Source of the DNA: Bacteroidales bacterium
GTDB taxonomy: Bacteria > Bacteroidota > Bacteroidia > Bacteroidales > UBA1556
Direction: 5' to 3'
NCBI GenBank assembly: GCA_029935325.1
Contig: JAOZKO010000029.1
Location: 1-16,127, forward strand
DNA length: 16,127 nt
The notes below the pieces were generated by a model. That model was not told where the DNA came from. It was given only the letters and a program-made list of their open reading frames with translations, and searched no databases. Each line of letters starts with the position of its first letter. Positions within the stretch are counted from its first letter, which is position 1. Positions 1 to 9,500 of this stretch are shown here, piece by piece. A program made the translations under genes and the position numbers.

Positions 1-1475
1 TTGGACCTGTAATTGACGTTTATTTTGAGAATGATGCAGATCTTCCAAATATTTATGATGCTTTAGAGGTATCAAATGCAGCAGGAAATAAAATTATTCT
101 TGAGGTTCAGCAAGATATTGGAGAGAGTACAGTAAGAGCTGTTGCTATGGATTCTACTGATGGAGTTAGTCGAGGAATGTCTGTATTTTCAACAGGAGAA
201 AAAATCTCGATGCCAGTAGGTGATCATATTAATGGTCGTGTATTTAATGTGGTTGGCGATCCTATTGATGGTATTGGAGAAGTTAGTAAAGAAAGAACAT
301 ATCCTATTCACCGTGAGCCACCTAAGTACGAAGATTTAAGTACAGCTACCGAGATTCTATATACAGGTATTAAAGTTATTGATTTAATTGAGCCATATTC
401 AAAAGGAGGAAAAATTGGTCTTTTTGGAGGAGCTGGTGTTGGTAAAACAGTAATTATTCAGGAGCTTATTAATAATATTGCTTTGAATTACGCTGGACAA
501 TCTGTTTTTGCAGGTGTTGGAGAGCGTACACGTGAAGGTAATGACCTTATTCGCGAAATGCTTGAAGCAGGAATTATCAAATATGGTGATGATTTTATGA
601 AGAGCATGGAAGAAGGGGGTTGGGATTTATCAAAAATAGATAAAGAAGCATTAAAAGACTCTCAGCTTACACTTACCTTTGGTCAGATGAATGAACCTCC
701 TGGAGCTCGTGCTCGTGTTGCCCTTAGTGGATTGACATTGGCTGAGTATTACCGTGATGGCGATGAGAAATCAGGTGGTAGAGATATTCTTTTCTTTATT
801 GATAATATTTTCCGTTTTACACAAGCTGGTTCTGAGGTTTCGGCCTTATTAGGACGTATGCCTTCAGCGGTAGGTTACCAACCTACATTGGCTACAGAAA
901 TGGGAATTATGCAAGAGCGTATTACATCAACCAAGCGTGGCTCTATTACTTCTGTACAGGCCGTATATGTTCCTGCAGATGATTTAACAGACCCTGCTCC
1001 AGCAACTACTTTTGCCCACCTCGATGCTACTACTGTATTGAGTCGTAAAATTGCAGAATTAGGGATTTACCCAGCTGTGGATCCATTGGATTCTACATCT
1101 CGTATTCTTTCTCCTGATATTGTTGGCGATGAGCATTATAATACAGCCCAACGCGTTAAAGAGTTATTGCAGCGATATAAAGAATTGCAAGATATTATTG
1201 CTATTCTTGGTATGGATGAATTAAGTGAGGAAGATAAATTAATAGTTCATCGCGCTCGTCGTGTACAGCGTTTCCTATCTCAACCTTTCCATGTTGCTGA
1301 GCAATTTACCGGAATACCTGGTTGCGTTGTTTCCATTGAAGAAACTATAAAAGGTTTCAATATGATAATGGATGGAGAAGTTGACGAATATCCAGAGGCA
1401 GCATTTAACCTTGTAGGTAAAATTGAAGAAGCAATTGAAAAAGGCAAGAAAATGCTTGCAGATGCTAAAAACTAA
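1..1475 (+). CDS. atpD: F1 ATP synthase subunit beta, 5'-truncated by the window edge
   Basis: Catalytic beta subunit of the F1 sector, which makes ATP from ADP and phosphate at the cytoplasmic face of the inner membrane. The reading frame is open from base 3 (Gly-Pro-Val-Ile-Asp, the usual AtpD N-terminus), so about 490 residues are visible and only some ten N-terminal residues lie outside; the first ATG in frame at 147 is internal and is not the start. The P-loop GGAGVGKT is at 426-449, the catalytic Glu lies in GERTREGND just after it, Walker B is in ILFFIDNIFRF, and the coupling loop DELSEED is intact at 1215-1235. About 20 extra residues sit before FGQMNEPPGARAR (around GDDFMKSMEEGGWDLSK); from memory such an insert occurs in Bacteroidota AtpD. 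atpC follows after 6 bases, so the two are co-transcribed. Identification is certain. Confidence 0.98.
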   Translation, partial: GPVIDVYFENDADLPNIYDALEVSNAAGNKIILEVQQDIGESTVRAVAMDSTDGVSRGMSVFSTGEKISMPVGDHINGRVFNVVGDPIDGIGEVSKERTYPIHREPPKYEDLSTATEILYTGIKVIDLIEPYSKGGKIGLFGGAGVGKTVIIQELINNIALNYAGQSVFAGVGERTREGNDLIREMLEAGIIKYGDDFMKSMEEGGWDLSKIDKEALKDSQLTLTFGQMNEPPGARARVALSGLTLAEYYRDGDEKSGGRDILFFIDNIFRFTQAGSEVSALLGRMPSAVGYQPTLATEMGIMQERITSTKRGSITSVQAVYVPADDLTDPAPATTFAHLDATTVLSRKIAELGIYPAVDPLDSTSRILSPDIVGDEHYNTAQRVKELLQRYKELQDIIAILGMDELSEEDKLIVHRARRVQRFLSQPFHVAEQFTGIPGCVVSIEETIKGFNMIMDGEVDEYPEAAFNLVGKIEEAIEKGKKMLADAKN

Positions 1476-1481
1476 ATTACT

Positions 1482-1718
1482 ATGAAGGTAGATGTTATAA
1501 CACCCGATAAAACAATCTTTTCCGGAGAATTGGAATTAGTTCGATTACCAGGAATAGATGGGTCTTTTGAAATTTTGAATCACCATGCTCCATTGGTTTC
1601 TATACTTGGAAAAGGAGAACTAAAACTTGTGGATCACAAAAAGCAAGAGCAGAAAATTCAAATTAACGGAGGAGTTATTGAAGTTAATAATAATGTACTT
1701 AGAATTTTAGTAGAATAA
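1482..1718 (+). CDS. atpC: F1 ATP synthase epsilon subunit, short form (N-terminal domain only)
   Basis: Epsilon subunit of the F1 central stalk, which links gamma to the c-ring. The 78 residues cover the N-terminal beta-sandwich: the opening MKVDVITPDKTIFSGE, the core LPGIDGSFEILNHHAPL and the end INGGVIEVNNNVLRILVE. The two-helix C-terminal domain found in the roughly 130-residue proteobacterial form, which inhibits ATP hydrolysis, is absent. The frame ends in a normal stop and is followed at once by a terminator, so this is a naturally short gene and not a frameshift. The start is 6 bases after the atpD stop, without a recognisable Shine-Dalgarno sequence. Short epsilon subunits are known in Bacteroidota and Chlorobi. 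Confidence 0.95.
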   Translation: MKVDVITPDKTIFSGELELVRLPGIDGSFEILNHHAPLVSILGKGELKLVDHKKQEQKIQINGGVIEVNNNVLRILVE

Positions 1719-1757
1719 TATTTCTATTATTAATGCTAGATAAAATATAAAATAAAG

Positions 1758-1781
1758 AGCTCCAATTATGGAGCTTTTTTT
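1758..1781 (+). terminator. Intrinsic terminator of the atpDC operon
   Basis: A perfect 7-bp stem AGCTCCA/TGGAGCT with an ATTA loop is followed by a run of seven T (1775-1781). It lies 39 bases after the atpC stop and closes the operon, so no further atp gene follows in this transcript. Confidence 0.85.
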
Positions 1782-1797
1782 ATAGAATGCAATTTAT

Positions 1798-2052
1798 ATG
1801 AATGAAATTATACGTTTAGCTATTATCTGTGTTTTGGTTTTTATTATTAATATTCCCTTTGGATATTGGCGATCAGGAGCAAAGAAATTTTCAGTACCAT
1901 GGTTTCTCGCAATTCATTTACCAATCCCTTTTGTAATTGCTTTGCGATTGTCTTTTAATTTAGGCTTTCAGCTTTATACTTTTCCGTTTGTTATTGTATC
2001 TTTTTTCCTAGGGCAATTTCTGGGTTCTATAATTCGTAATCGAAATAGCTGA
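1798..2052 (+). CDS. Small hydrophobic membrane protein of unknown function
   Basis: An 84-residue protein dominated by hydrophobic stretches at about residues 4-21, 33-52 and 58-80, probably three membrane helices, with an RNRNS basic tail. The loop after the first helix reads NIPFGYWRSGAKKFSVPW and the second begins HLPIPFVIALR; Pro, Tyr-Trp-Arg and His-Leu-Pro clusters of this kind look conserved rather than random, and I recall similar short Bacteroidota proteins without an assigned role. The ATG is 16 bases after the atpDC terminator with no obvious promoter or Shine-Dalgarno sequence, so it may depend on read-through. It converges with the GNAT gene 43 bases away. The coding call rests on length, composition and fit between neighbours; no function is proposed. 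Confidence 0.75.
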   Translation: MNEIIRLAIICVLVFIINIPFGYWRSGAKKFSVPWFLAIHLPIPFVIALRLSFNLGFQLYTFPFVIVSFFLGQFLGSIIRNRNS

Positions 2053-2095
2053 CATTAGTTTCTTTTGCAAATACGAGATCGTTCAATAAACAAAA

Positions 2096-2566
2096 TCATC
2101 TTCGACAAATAGCCTTCTCCAGAGCTTTCTCCAGCAGATTAGGTGCCTCATACTCCATTGGATAATGATCTATTCCTGCCTCATCAAATTTTTTGCCAAC
2201 AACTACAAAACCTGATTTTTTATAGAAATCCACAACATCCACCTGAGCATTAAGATATACCTTTTGCTTATAGTAAAAAACATCAGTAAGCATAAACCTT
2301 AATATATCTTTTCCAAAACCTTTGCCCCTAACATCCTTAAGGAAAGCAAAACGCTCAAATTTTATTCCATTATCTGTACGCCGATATCGTGCTGTACCCA
2401 CAGCTTTGCGACGATGGTAAAGTATAAAATGAGTACAGTCTTCCTCAAATTCTTCCTCCATTTCAAAAGGTACTTTTTGCTCGTCCACAAAAACCTTGAT
2501 ACGGATTTCCATAGCAATCTTATGTAACTCTTGATTGTTGTAGCTGAATTTTACAATCTTTCCCAT
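2096..2566 (-). CDS. GNAT-family N-acetyltransferase, ElaA-like
   Basis: A 156-residue cytoplasmic acetyltransferase of the GNAT fold, expected to move an acetyl group from acetyl-CoA to an unknown amine. The acetyl-CoA pyrophosphate loop is the R-x-x-G-x-G motif VRGKGFGKDIL (residues 79-89). The N-terminal IRIKVFVDEQKVPFEMEEEF, the LNAQ strand (105-108), FYKKSGF (114-120) and the late FDEAGIDHYPME form the pattern of the ElaA/YjcF subgroup. The start lies 6 bases after the histidine kinase stop, so the two are translated from one transcript. The substrate cannot be read from the sequence. The family call is firm, the physiological role is open. Confidence 0.9.
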   Translation of the reverse strand: MGKIVKFSYNNQELHKIAMEIRIKVFVDEQKVPFEMEEEFEEDCTHFILYHRRKAVGTARYRRTDNGIKFERFAFLKDVRGKGFGKDILRFMLTDVFYYKQKVYLNAQVDVVDFYKKSGFVVVGKKFDEAGIDHYPMEYEAPNLLEKALEKAICRR

Positions 2567-2572
2567 AATTTA

Positions 2573-5500
2573 TTATAATTCAGATTGTAACGGTAGTTCA
2601 ATAAAGAAACAAGTGCCTTTATTTGCAACTGATTCAAAACGGATATTACCATTGCTATTATTTATAATATTGCGCACCATTGCCAAGCCAAGTCCTGCTC
2701 CCTTAGTTTTAGTGGTGAAATTAGGAACAAATATTTTATCCTTCATTTCTTCAGGGATACCTCTACCATTATCGCAAAATTGAATAACTAAAAGATTATC
2801 TTTTTGCTCAAGGCTTATTTCAATTAAAATTGATTTATTGTTTTCAGCGGCTTGTATGCTGTTTTTAATAAGGTTATTAAATACTCTAAGCCATTGATTT
2901 TTATCGATATGAGCCCAGTATTTTTCATCTGTCAATAACTGAATATTAACAGAGTCTTCATCATTAAATAGAGCAATGGCAGATTTTATTATTGAGCTTA
3001 TCTCATAAACCTCAGTTATGGATTTTGGCATATTTGCAAAATCCGAAAAGGCCGTGGCAATATCCGATAGGGTATCAATTTGCTCAATTAATGTATTGGA
3101 TAAGGATTGTATTTTTTCTTTATTATTTTCCTCATTAGAATCATAAGAGCGCATCATATATTGTACGCTTAATTTCATTGGCGTAAGTGGGTTTTTAATT
3201 TCATGGGCAACTTGCTTTGCCATTTCGCGCCATGCCGATTCTCGCTCGCTTTTAGCTAGTTTTTCGCTACTTAATACCAATGCGTCTATCATGCGATTAT
3301 ACTCTTCCACAAGAGCATCTATTTCTTCAATTCCTTGCCACTGAATTTTATGATTTTTTTTGCCTAAACTCACCTGTTGCAAATGCTCCTTTAGCATACT
3401 CAGTGGTCGTGAAATATAATTACTTACAAATAAAATCACCAAAATGGATAATACTATAATAAGTGTATATACATTCATTAAGGTCATTAATAGAGATGAT
3501 ATTTCAGACCTTAGAACCTCAACTCTAGCAAAGTATGGTAGGTTTATAAATGCAATGCTCACACCCTCCTTATTGTGAAAAGGTAAATAAGCCGAAGAGT
3601 ATTCTAAATATCCTATTTTCTCATTAGCAATGTATAAACTCTGATGTTCGTTGCGCAAATGATTAAATGCAGCGGGGTTTAAAAGATCTGACAAAAGCGG
3701 ATATTCAAATAATTCGGAGCGAGTGGTTGACAGCAGGCGCCCATCTATATGATATATATTTATATCAGTATCAAATACCTTTGAAAATTTGTTTAATAAG
3801 GAATTCAGATATTCTGGATCTACAGCGCTAAGATCAGCTTCGTTGGATAGTTTATGCTCAAATTCCGTTTGAAGTGCTATGGCAAGATTTTCTAATTGAT
3901 GGTGGTTTTTATTCTCATTTAACTCTTTAATATAAAACACCGTAATGGTAGTAATAACAGCAAAAGAAATAAGAATAATTACTACCATTGTTAATTGCAT
4001 TCTACCGGCAAAACCAAAATGAAATTTAATTTTTAAGTAGGGATCAAAACTTAAATAACTAAATATTATAAATAGCATTCCCATAAAAACAAAAAGATAT
4101 GAGAAAGGAGTCAGTTTATTAGTTGCTGGAGGAGTTTTTAAACTTAACACATAAATCTTATCCGCACTTTGCCTATATATCAGGTGGTTATATTGGTTTT
4201 TGTCAGTAAAAACCAAATTAGTATTATCAATATTCCACGAAAAATGTTCAGGATACGCATAGCTTCCATAGGCCTCAACTCGAGCTCTATTTTCGTAAGT
4301 AGCTAACGAATAATTAGCGATTTTTTCAAATGGGTCGTAATCCTTTTGGCTAAAAAGCCTAGTAAATCCTTTTCGCTTAAGTTTGGAATTAATTTCCATA
4401 TAAACGGTATGTGGGATATAGGCCTCATCAGTAATTTGATAAAAGCGCAATAAACCTAAATAATTAATCTGGCCAGTACCATATTCTAGTAAATAAAGAT
4501 TTTTATTGGAGGTTAATGAGCCAAATTGTATTAGGTTTTTATAGAAAAAAGTATCGCATAATATCTCAATATTCTGAGGTTGTATATTGAGTTTTAAATC
4601 TTGCGAACAAATTGTGGTCTGAAAATCATACTTATCAAAAAGTAGGTGGTTCCTAAAATATTTATTCTCTATATAATTAGTTATTGAGTCATAGTTAACA
4701 TTAAAATCTTGAAATAGACTTATAAGAAACTCATCTTTATAAATGCTTTTCGAAATTTCCGCAAATAAATATTCGGCTTGTGGATCTTGATTAATAGTTA
4801 GACTTTGTATAATCGATTTCCGCTTATTTTGTTCGTTTTCTACATTAAAGGTATTAAGCCAAAAGGATAATAAAATAGAAAATCCTAATAAGTAAAGTGT
4901 CGTAAGAGATAATGCACGTGCTTGTGGCCTGCTTTTAATACTAAGTTTTACTAGTATAATGATATTGAAAAACAGGAAGGAAGTGAAGTCATTATTTTCA
5001 AAAAAGACAGACCAAAGTAAGCTAAGTCCCAATACAATAATGTAGGATAGCCACGGATTAAAATATTGAGGATTTTGTTTTTCCAAGAATAAATGACCCC
5101 GATCAATTAAAATATAATAAGCATAAATCCAGATTGCCAAAGCCGTTAAGCCAAATATACTGAGGTAATTTATACTTATCATTTGAGTAATATCAAAGGA
5201 TATTGTGGAATTGAAAATCAAATCAGAAACGGTGTTTTTAAGCAGAATAAGCAATAGAAACAGGAATACTAAGTATGCACCATAGCTTAAATGATATAAC
5301 TTCGGATTCCTGAATTTAATTAATATCCGCTTCTGAAAGTAGTCTAAAGTAGAAATTAGAATAAATAAACCCGCCAAGGAATTTAGCAATAAACTACCTA
5401 ATGAGCTAAAAACAAATGAGCTAGAAAAAATTGCTGGGCTAAAAATATCGCTCTGATAGATAATGCTTGGCCACCGCAGCCATTGCAAAATGATGGTAAC

Positions 5501-6256
5501 AACCAATACCGATAAACTCAGACTAATAAACCGCCATAAGTATGAGCTTAAACAGTTTTTATAAGACTGTTGGAAAAAAGCGAATAGCAGAATTATAGCA
5601 AGAATATATAAAACAAACAATACACTATATCCGATATAAGTAGGGGTGTTGTTTTGCGCCCAAATACCGCTAAATAAAAACTTTCCCGAAGGTGAGTAAA
5701 AAGCTACACCCTTGTTCTTATCAGTGCTTAATGATATGTTTTTTATAATTCCGAATATTGGATTTAGCTCATTTTTCAAATACTCATTTTCTATTCTATA
5801 ATTTGTCATTAAAGGAAAAGTGAGCCGTAACGAATATTTAGGAAATACATAGTCTCGAACTAAAACATAAGCATTTTCAGTTTTTTCCAAATAGGTTTTA
5901 TTAGCATCAAAAGCGTGGTCTATCAAATAGTCATTATCAGTCCACGCCTTTAAAGAATTATTATAAAAAACAAATGCCTGGATATTATCATCATCAGCTT
6001 TTTGTAAAATATCTTTATCAAAAAACACAAAGTCATCAGGGAGATTCTCCAGCTCCTGCTTAAGCTCATCCATATTCTCCAATACCTGATCTATTCCATC
6101 TTGGAATTTGTCCTGCTCATACTTATTCCCCAAGGAGCTAGTATAAAACTGTGAAAACACAAAGCTTAGAAAAAAGAAAAACACTGCCAATATCCCCAAA
6201 CTCCAATAGGATTTTGTGAATTTGTAAATAAGGTTTACGCTATTATTATTGGTCAT
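2573..6256 (-). CDS. Very large multi-span sensor histidine kinase (HAMP-HisKA-HATPase_c)
   Basis: A 1227-residue inner-membrane sensor kinase. Hydrophobic segments lie near residues 20-36, 208-228, 241-259, 276-303, 323-341, 362-383, 402-418, 423-440 and 449-468. A large soluble part (about 470-715) follows, then helices near 717-735 and 752-776, a second extracytoplasmic stretch (about 780-920) that could be a Cache-like sensor, and a last helix at 923-945. The signalling core is complete: HAMP at about 945-1000, H-box QVAHEIKNPLTP with the phospho-accepting His1018, N-box FNNLIKNSIQAA (Asn1128, Asn1132), G1 box DNGRGIP near 1162, and GAGLGLAMV near 1186. The H-box and kinase core resemble NtrY-type kinases. 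No response regulator is adjacent, so it is an orphan; the GNAT gene follows by 6 bases. The ligand and phosphorylation partner are unknown, and helix edges are by eye. Confidence 0.93.
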   Translation of the reverse strand: MTNNNSVNLIYKFTKSYWSLGILAVFFFFLSFVFSQFYTSSLGNKYEQDKFQDGIDQVLENMDELKQELENLPDDFVFFDKDILQKADDDNIQAFVFYNNSLKAWTDNDYLIDHAFDANKTYLEKTENAYVLVRDYVFPKYSLRLTFPLMTNYRIENEYLKNELNPIFGIIKNISLSTDKNKGVAFYSPSGKFLFSGIWAQNNTPTYIGYSVLFVLYILAIILLFAFFQQSYKNCLSSYLWRFISLSLSVLVVTIILQWLRWPSIIYQSDIFSPAIFSSSFVFSSLGSLLLNSLAGLFILISTLDYFQKRILIKFRNPKLYHLSYGAYLVFLFLLLILLKNTVSDLIFNSTISFDITQMISINYLSIFGLTALAIWIYAYYILIDRGHLFLEKQNPQYFNPWLSYIIVLGLSLLWSVFFENNDFTSFLFFNIIILVKLSIKSRPQARALSLTTLYLLGFSILLSFWLNTFNVENEQNKRKSIIQSLTINQDPQAEYLFAEISKSIYKDEFLISLFQDFNVNYDSITNYIENKYFRNHLLFDKYDFQTTICSQDLKLNIQPQNIEILCDTFFYKNLIQFGSLTSNKNLYLLEYGTGQINYLGLLRFYQITDEAYIPHTVYMEINSKLKRKGFTRLFSQKDYDPFEKIANYSLATYENRARVEAYGSYAYPEHFSWNIDNTNLVFTDKNQYNHLIYRQSADKIYVLSLKTPPATNKLTPFSYLFVFMGMLFIIFSYLSFDPYLKIKFHFGFAGRMQLTMVVIILISFAVITTITVFYIKELNENKNHHQLENLAIALQTEFEHKLSNEADLSAVDPEYLNSLLNKFSKVFDTDINIYHIDGRLLSTTRSELFEYPLLSDLLNPAAFNHLRNEHQSLYIANEKIGYLEYSSAYLPFHNKEGVSIAFINLPYFARVEVLRSEISSLLMTLMNVYTLIIVLSILVILFVSNYISRPLSMLKEHLQQVSLGKKNHKIQWQGIEEIDALVEEYNRMIDALVLSSEKLAKSERESAWREMAKQVAHEIKNPLTPMKLSVQYMMRSYDSNEENNKEKIQSLSNTLIEQIDTLSDIATAFSDFANMPKSITEVYEISSIIKSAIALFNDEDSVNIQLLTDEKYWAHIDKNQWLRVFNNLIKNSIQAAENNKSILIEISLEQKDNLLVIQFCDNGRGIPEEMKDKIFVPNFTTKTKGAGLGLAMVRNIINNSNGNIRFESVANKGTCFFIELPLQSEL

Positions 6257-6290
6257 TTGGAGTTTAATATTCTTTGGTTTATAATTTTAT

Positions 6291-6298
6291 CAAAAGTA
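6291..6298 (-). promoter_or_regulatory. Possible -7 element for the histidine kinase operon
   Basis: On the minus strand this reads TACTTTTG, a full match to the Bacteroidota TAnnTTTG element, and would give a leader of about 28 bases before the kinase ATG. No TTTG -33 element is found at the expected spacing, so the assignment is tentative. Confidence 0.35.
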
Positions 6299-6410
6299 GG
6301 GAATTTATTAGTTTGATTGGATTTTTTCTTTTCGTGAGTTAGTTTATCACAAAATAAAGTGTTTAATGAATCTCGAAATATATTTTTAATCTATTAAAAT
6401 AAAACCTATT

Positions 6411-6440
6411 TTTGGGGGAAATTAAAGTAGGATAGTTTTT
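6411..6440 (+). promoter_or_regulatory. Possible promoter of the FG-GAP repeat protein gene
   Basis: TTTG at 6411-6414 and TAGTTTTT at 6433-6440 are 18 bases apart, close to the Bacteroidota pattern TTTG-N19-TAnnTTTG with one mismatch in the -7 element. It predicts a leader of about 60 bases. A chance match is possible in such AT-rich DNA. Confidence 0.35.
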
Positions 6441-6509
6441 ATAACTGATTTTACATAAAAAACAACAACAAAAGAAATATCTATTTGACTCAATTTACAT
6501 TAAAGAAGC

Positions 6510-9500
6510 ATGAAAAATACATATTTAATAATCCTATTAAGTCTTAGTATTGGTGTATCATTTGGACAGAATATTGCGTTTGAACAAGTATTGCCAGCTG
6601 TTTCAAATATAGCTAATTTTTATGATGTTCAAAATAGTACAATAGCTGTTGCTGATATAGATAATGATAACGACCAAGACGTTTTAATTACTGGCGAATC
6701 AATTATTGAATTTGCATATTTATATATAAATGATGGAGTAGGAAATTATTTTCAAGTCCCAACAATGTTTACCCCTGTTAAAAATGGTTCTGCATCATTT
6801 TCTGATATCGATAATGATGGAGACTTAGATGTGGCAATAACGGGCTCAAATTACTTACTAGGGCGCATATCTAAACTTTATTTAAATAATGGGATTGGAA
6901 CATTCACTTTAATCACAGGGACTCCATTTGATAGTGTTGATTATTCAGATATTTCTTTTGGAGATATTGACAATGATAATGATCAAGATATAATAGTTTC
7001 AGGAGAAAATAATGCGGGTTTGTGTATTACAAAGTTATATGAAAATAATGGCAGTGGTGTTTTTTCATTAGTAACAGGAACGCCTTTCGAAGGAGTTAAA
7101 AAGGGTTCTTTAGAACTTATAGATGTTGATAACGATAATGATTTGGACCTTATGCTTACAGGTGAAAATAATACAGGGCAATATATTGCAAAAATGTATT
7201 TTAATAATGGTAATGGATTATTTACATTGATTACAGCTTCTAATTTTACAGGAGTAAGCTTGAGTTCTATAGCTTTTGCAGACATTGATAATGATAATGA
7301 CCAAGATGTAATGATATCTGGCTTAAATAATGCTAATATTGATGTTTGTGAATTATATATTAATAATGGCAATGGTAATTTTGTACCAAGTAACCTAACC
7401 TCATTAACTGGTGTGCATAATGGTACAATAGCTTTCTCAGACATTGATAATGATTTGGACCAAGATATTTTAATTACTGGTTTTGACTCAATTACGGAAT
7501 GCACTTTATTATATAAAAACAATGGAATTGGGATTTTCAATCAGGTATTATCACCTCCAATTGTTGACGTTGGATTAAGCTCTATAGCCTTTATTGACGT
7601 TGATAATGATTCTGATCAAGATTTAGTAATAAGCGGAAAAACTTCCAATGGCAAAATTTCAGAACTATACATCAACGATGGGAGTGGTAATTATTCTATT
7701 GCTGCGCCCCCACCACTTATTGGAGCATCTGATTGTGATGCTGCTTTTGCAGACATTGATAATGATAACGATAGTGACCTGATAATTGTAGGCACCCAAG
7801 TAGGCTTTAAAAGGAAAATTTACACAAATAATGGATTTGGAGTATATTCTATTGATACAGGCTATTCAACTTTAGGAAATGGCCGTGCTTCAGTTTCCTT
7901 TTGTGATATTGATAATGATTCTGACCAAGATTTTATTGTAATAGGTTATACTACATCATTGCATAAAAATAATGGTGCCGGCACTTTTAATTTTGTACCC
8001 TATTCTCCTTTCAATGGGGTAATTCCCGGTGAGGTTATTTTTGTGGATGTAGATAATGATAATGACCAAGATGTGGTTATTGTAGGTAAAGAGCATGTTA
8101 TATCAGGCATTTATTATCTTATTGCAAAAATATATAAAAATAATGGTTCAGGAGCTTATGGATATGCAGCAACGAATGCTTTAATCGCTGTGAAAAACAG
8201 TGCTGTGGCATACGCAGATATTGATGGTGATAACGATCAAGATTTATTAATTACGGGCACAGATGGAAATAGTCAAAATATATCAAAACTTTATAAAAAC
8301 AATGGACTTGGATCATATACTCTTGTAGCTAATACTCCTTTTGTTGGAGTAAAAGAAGGTGCTATTGCCTTTGCTGATGTTGATAATGATAACGACCAAG
8401 ACGTATTAATAACAGGTAGTACAGGCAGCATTCCAATAGCAAAACTGTATAAAAATAATGGAAATGGTATTTATACCTTATCTTTAGGAACACCTTTTGT
8501 TGGTGTAGATAATTATTCTAATGTTTTATTTGCTGATTTTGATAATGATAATGATCAGGATGTAATAATATCAGGAAGAAATAGCTCTAATCAACGAACA
8601 ACTTCTCTTTATTCAAATAATGGCACTGGGAGCTACACTGTTGTTAGTAACCTGCCTTTTGTTGGTATAGAGATTGGTTCAATTGCAATTGCAGATATTG
8701 ATGGTGATAGTGATGTTGATGTGTTAATTTCTGGAATGAGTAATACTGGCGCTATTTCACATTTATATAGAAATACTACAGGAGTGACTTATGGATATGA
8801 TTCTATAGTTGCTTGCAATTTTTATACATGGATAAATGGAATAACCTATACTAGTAGCAATAATTCGGCTACAGATACTTTGGTTAACAGTGTTGGGCTT
8901 GATTCTATAGTATCATTAAACCTTACAATTAATTCAAACACAGGTATGCATATAATTACGACATGTGATTCATATATGTGGACAGACAGTATAACGTATT
9001 ATACTAGCAATTACATAGCTACAGATACTTTTGTTAATATATTAGGCTGTGACTCAATAGTAACACTTAAATTAACAATTAATAGTTCAAGCACGAGTAC
9101 TGACACCCTAACAGCCTGCAATTCCTACACCTGGACAAATGGAATAACCTATACCACAAGTAATAATACAGCCACAGATACTTTGATTAATGCAGCAGGA
9201 TGCGATTCTGTTATCACATTAAATTTAACTATCAATACTGCCGATGCCACTATCACAACCTCCGACCCAAGCATTACTGCAAACACCTCAGGAGCAAGCT
9301 ACCAATGGCTAGATTGTGGAAGTAATTATGCAATAATTCCCAGTGAAACAGGGCAATCTTTCACCGCAACAGCTAATGGCAATTACGCTGTGGAAGTAAC
9401 AGAAAACGGATGTACAGATACCTCAGCTTGCATTACAATTTCAAGCGTGAGTTTGAAAGAGAACTCATTTCTAAAGAATGTATCAATTTTTCCTAATCCA

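Larger units (their letters stand above)
6257..6509. other. Divergent intergenic region
   Basis: This AT-rich stretch of 253 bases separates the histidine kinase and the secreted repeat-protein gene, which face away from each other. It must hold promoters for both. Candidate elements are listed separately; no strong hairpin, operator-like dyad or small open frame stands out. Confidence 0.6.

Noticed and set aside
147..149. ATG at 147 as the atpD start
   Set aside because: The same frame encodes canonical AtpD N-terminal residues back to base 3, so the true start lies outside the window.
6983..7540. Minus-strand open frame of 185 codons
   Set aside because: It is antisense to the FG-GAP repeats; its own Leu-Ser-Leu-Ser periodicity is the mirror image of the Asp/Asn codons on the coding strand.
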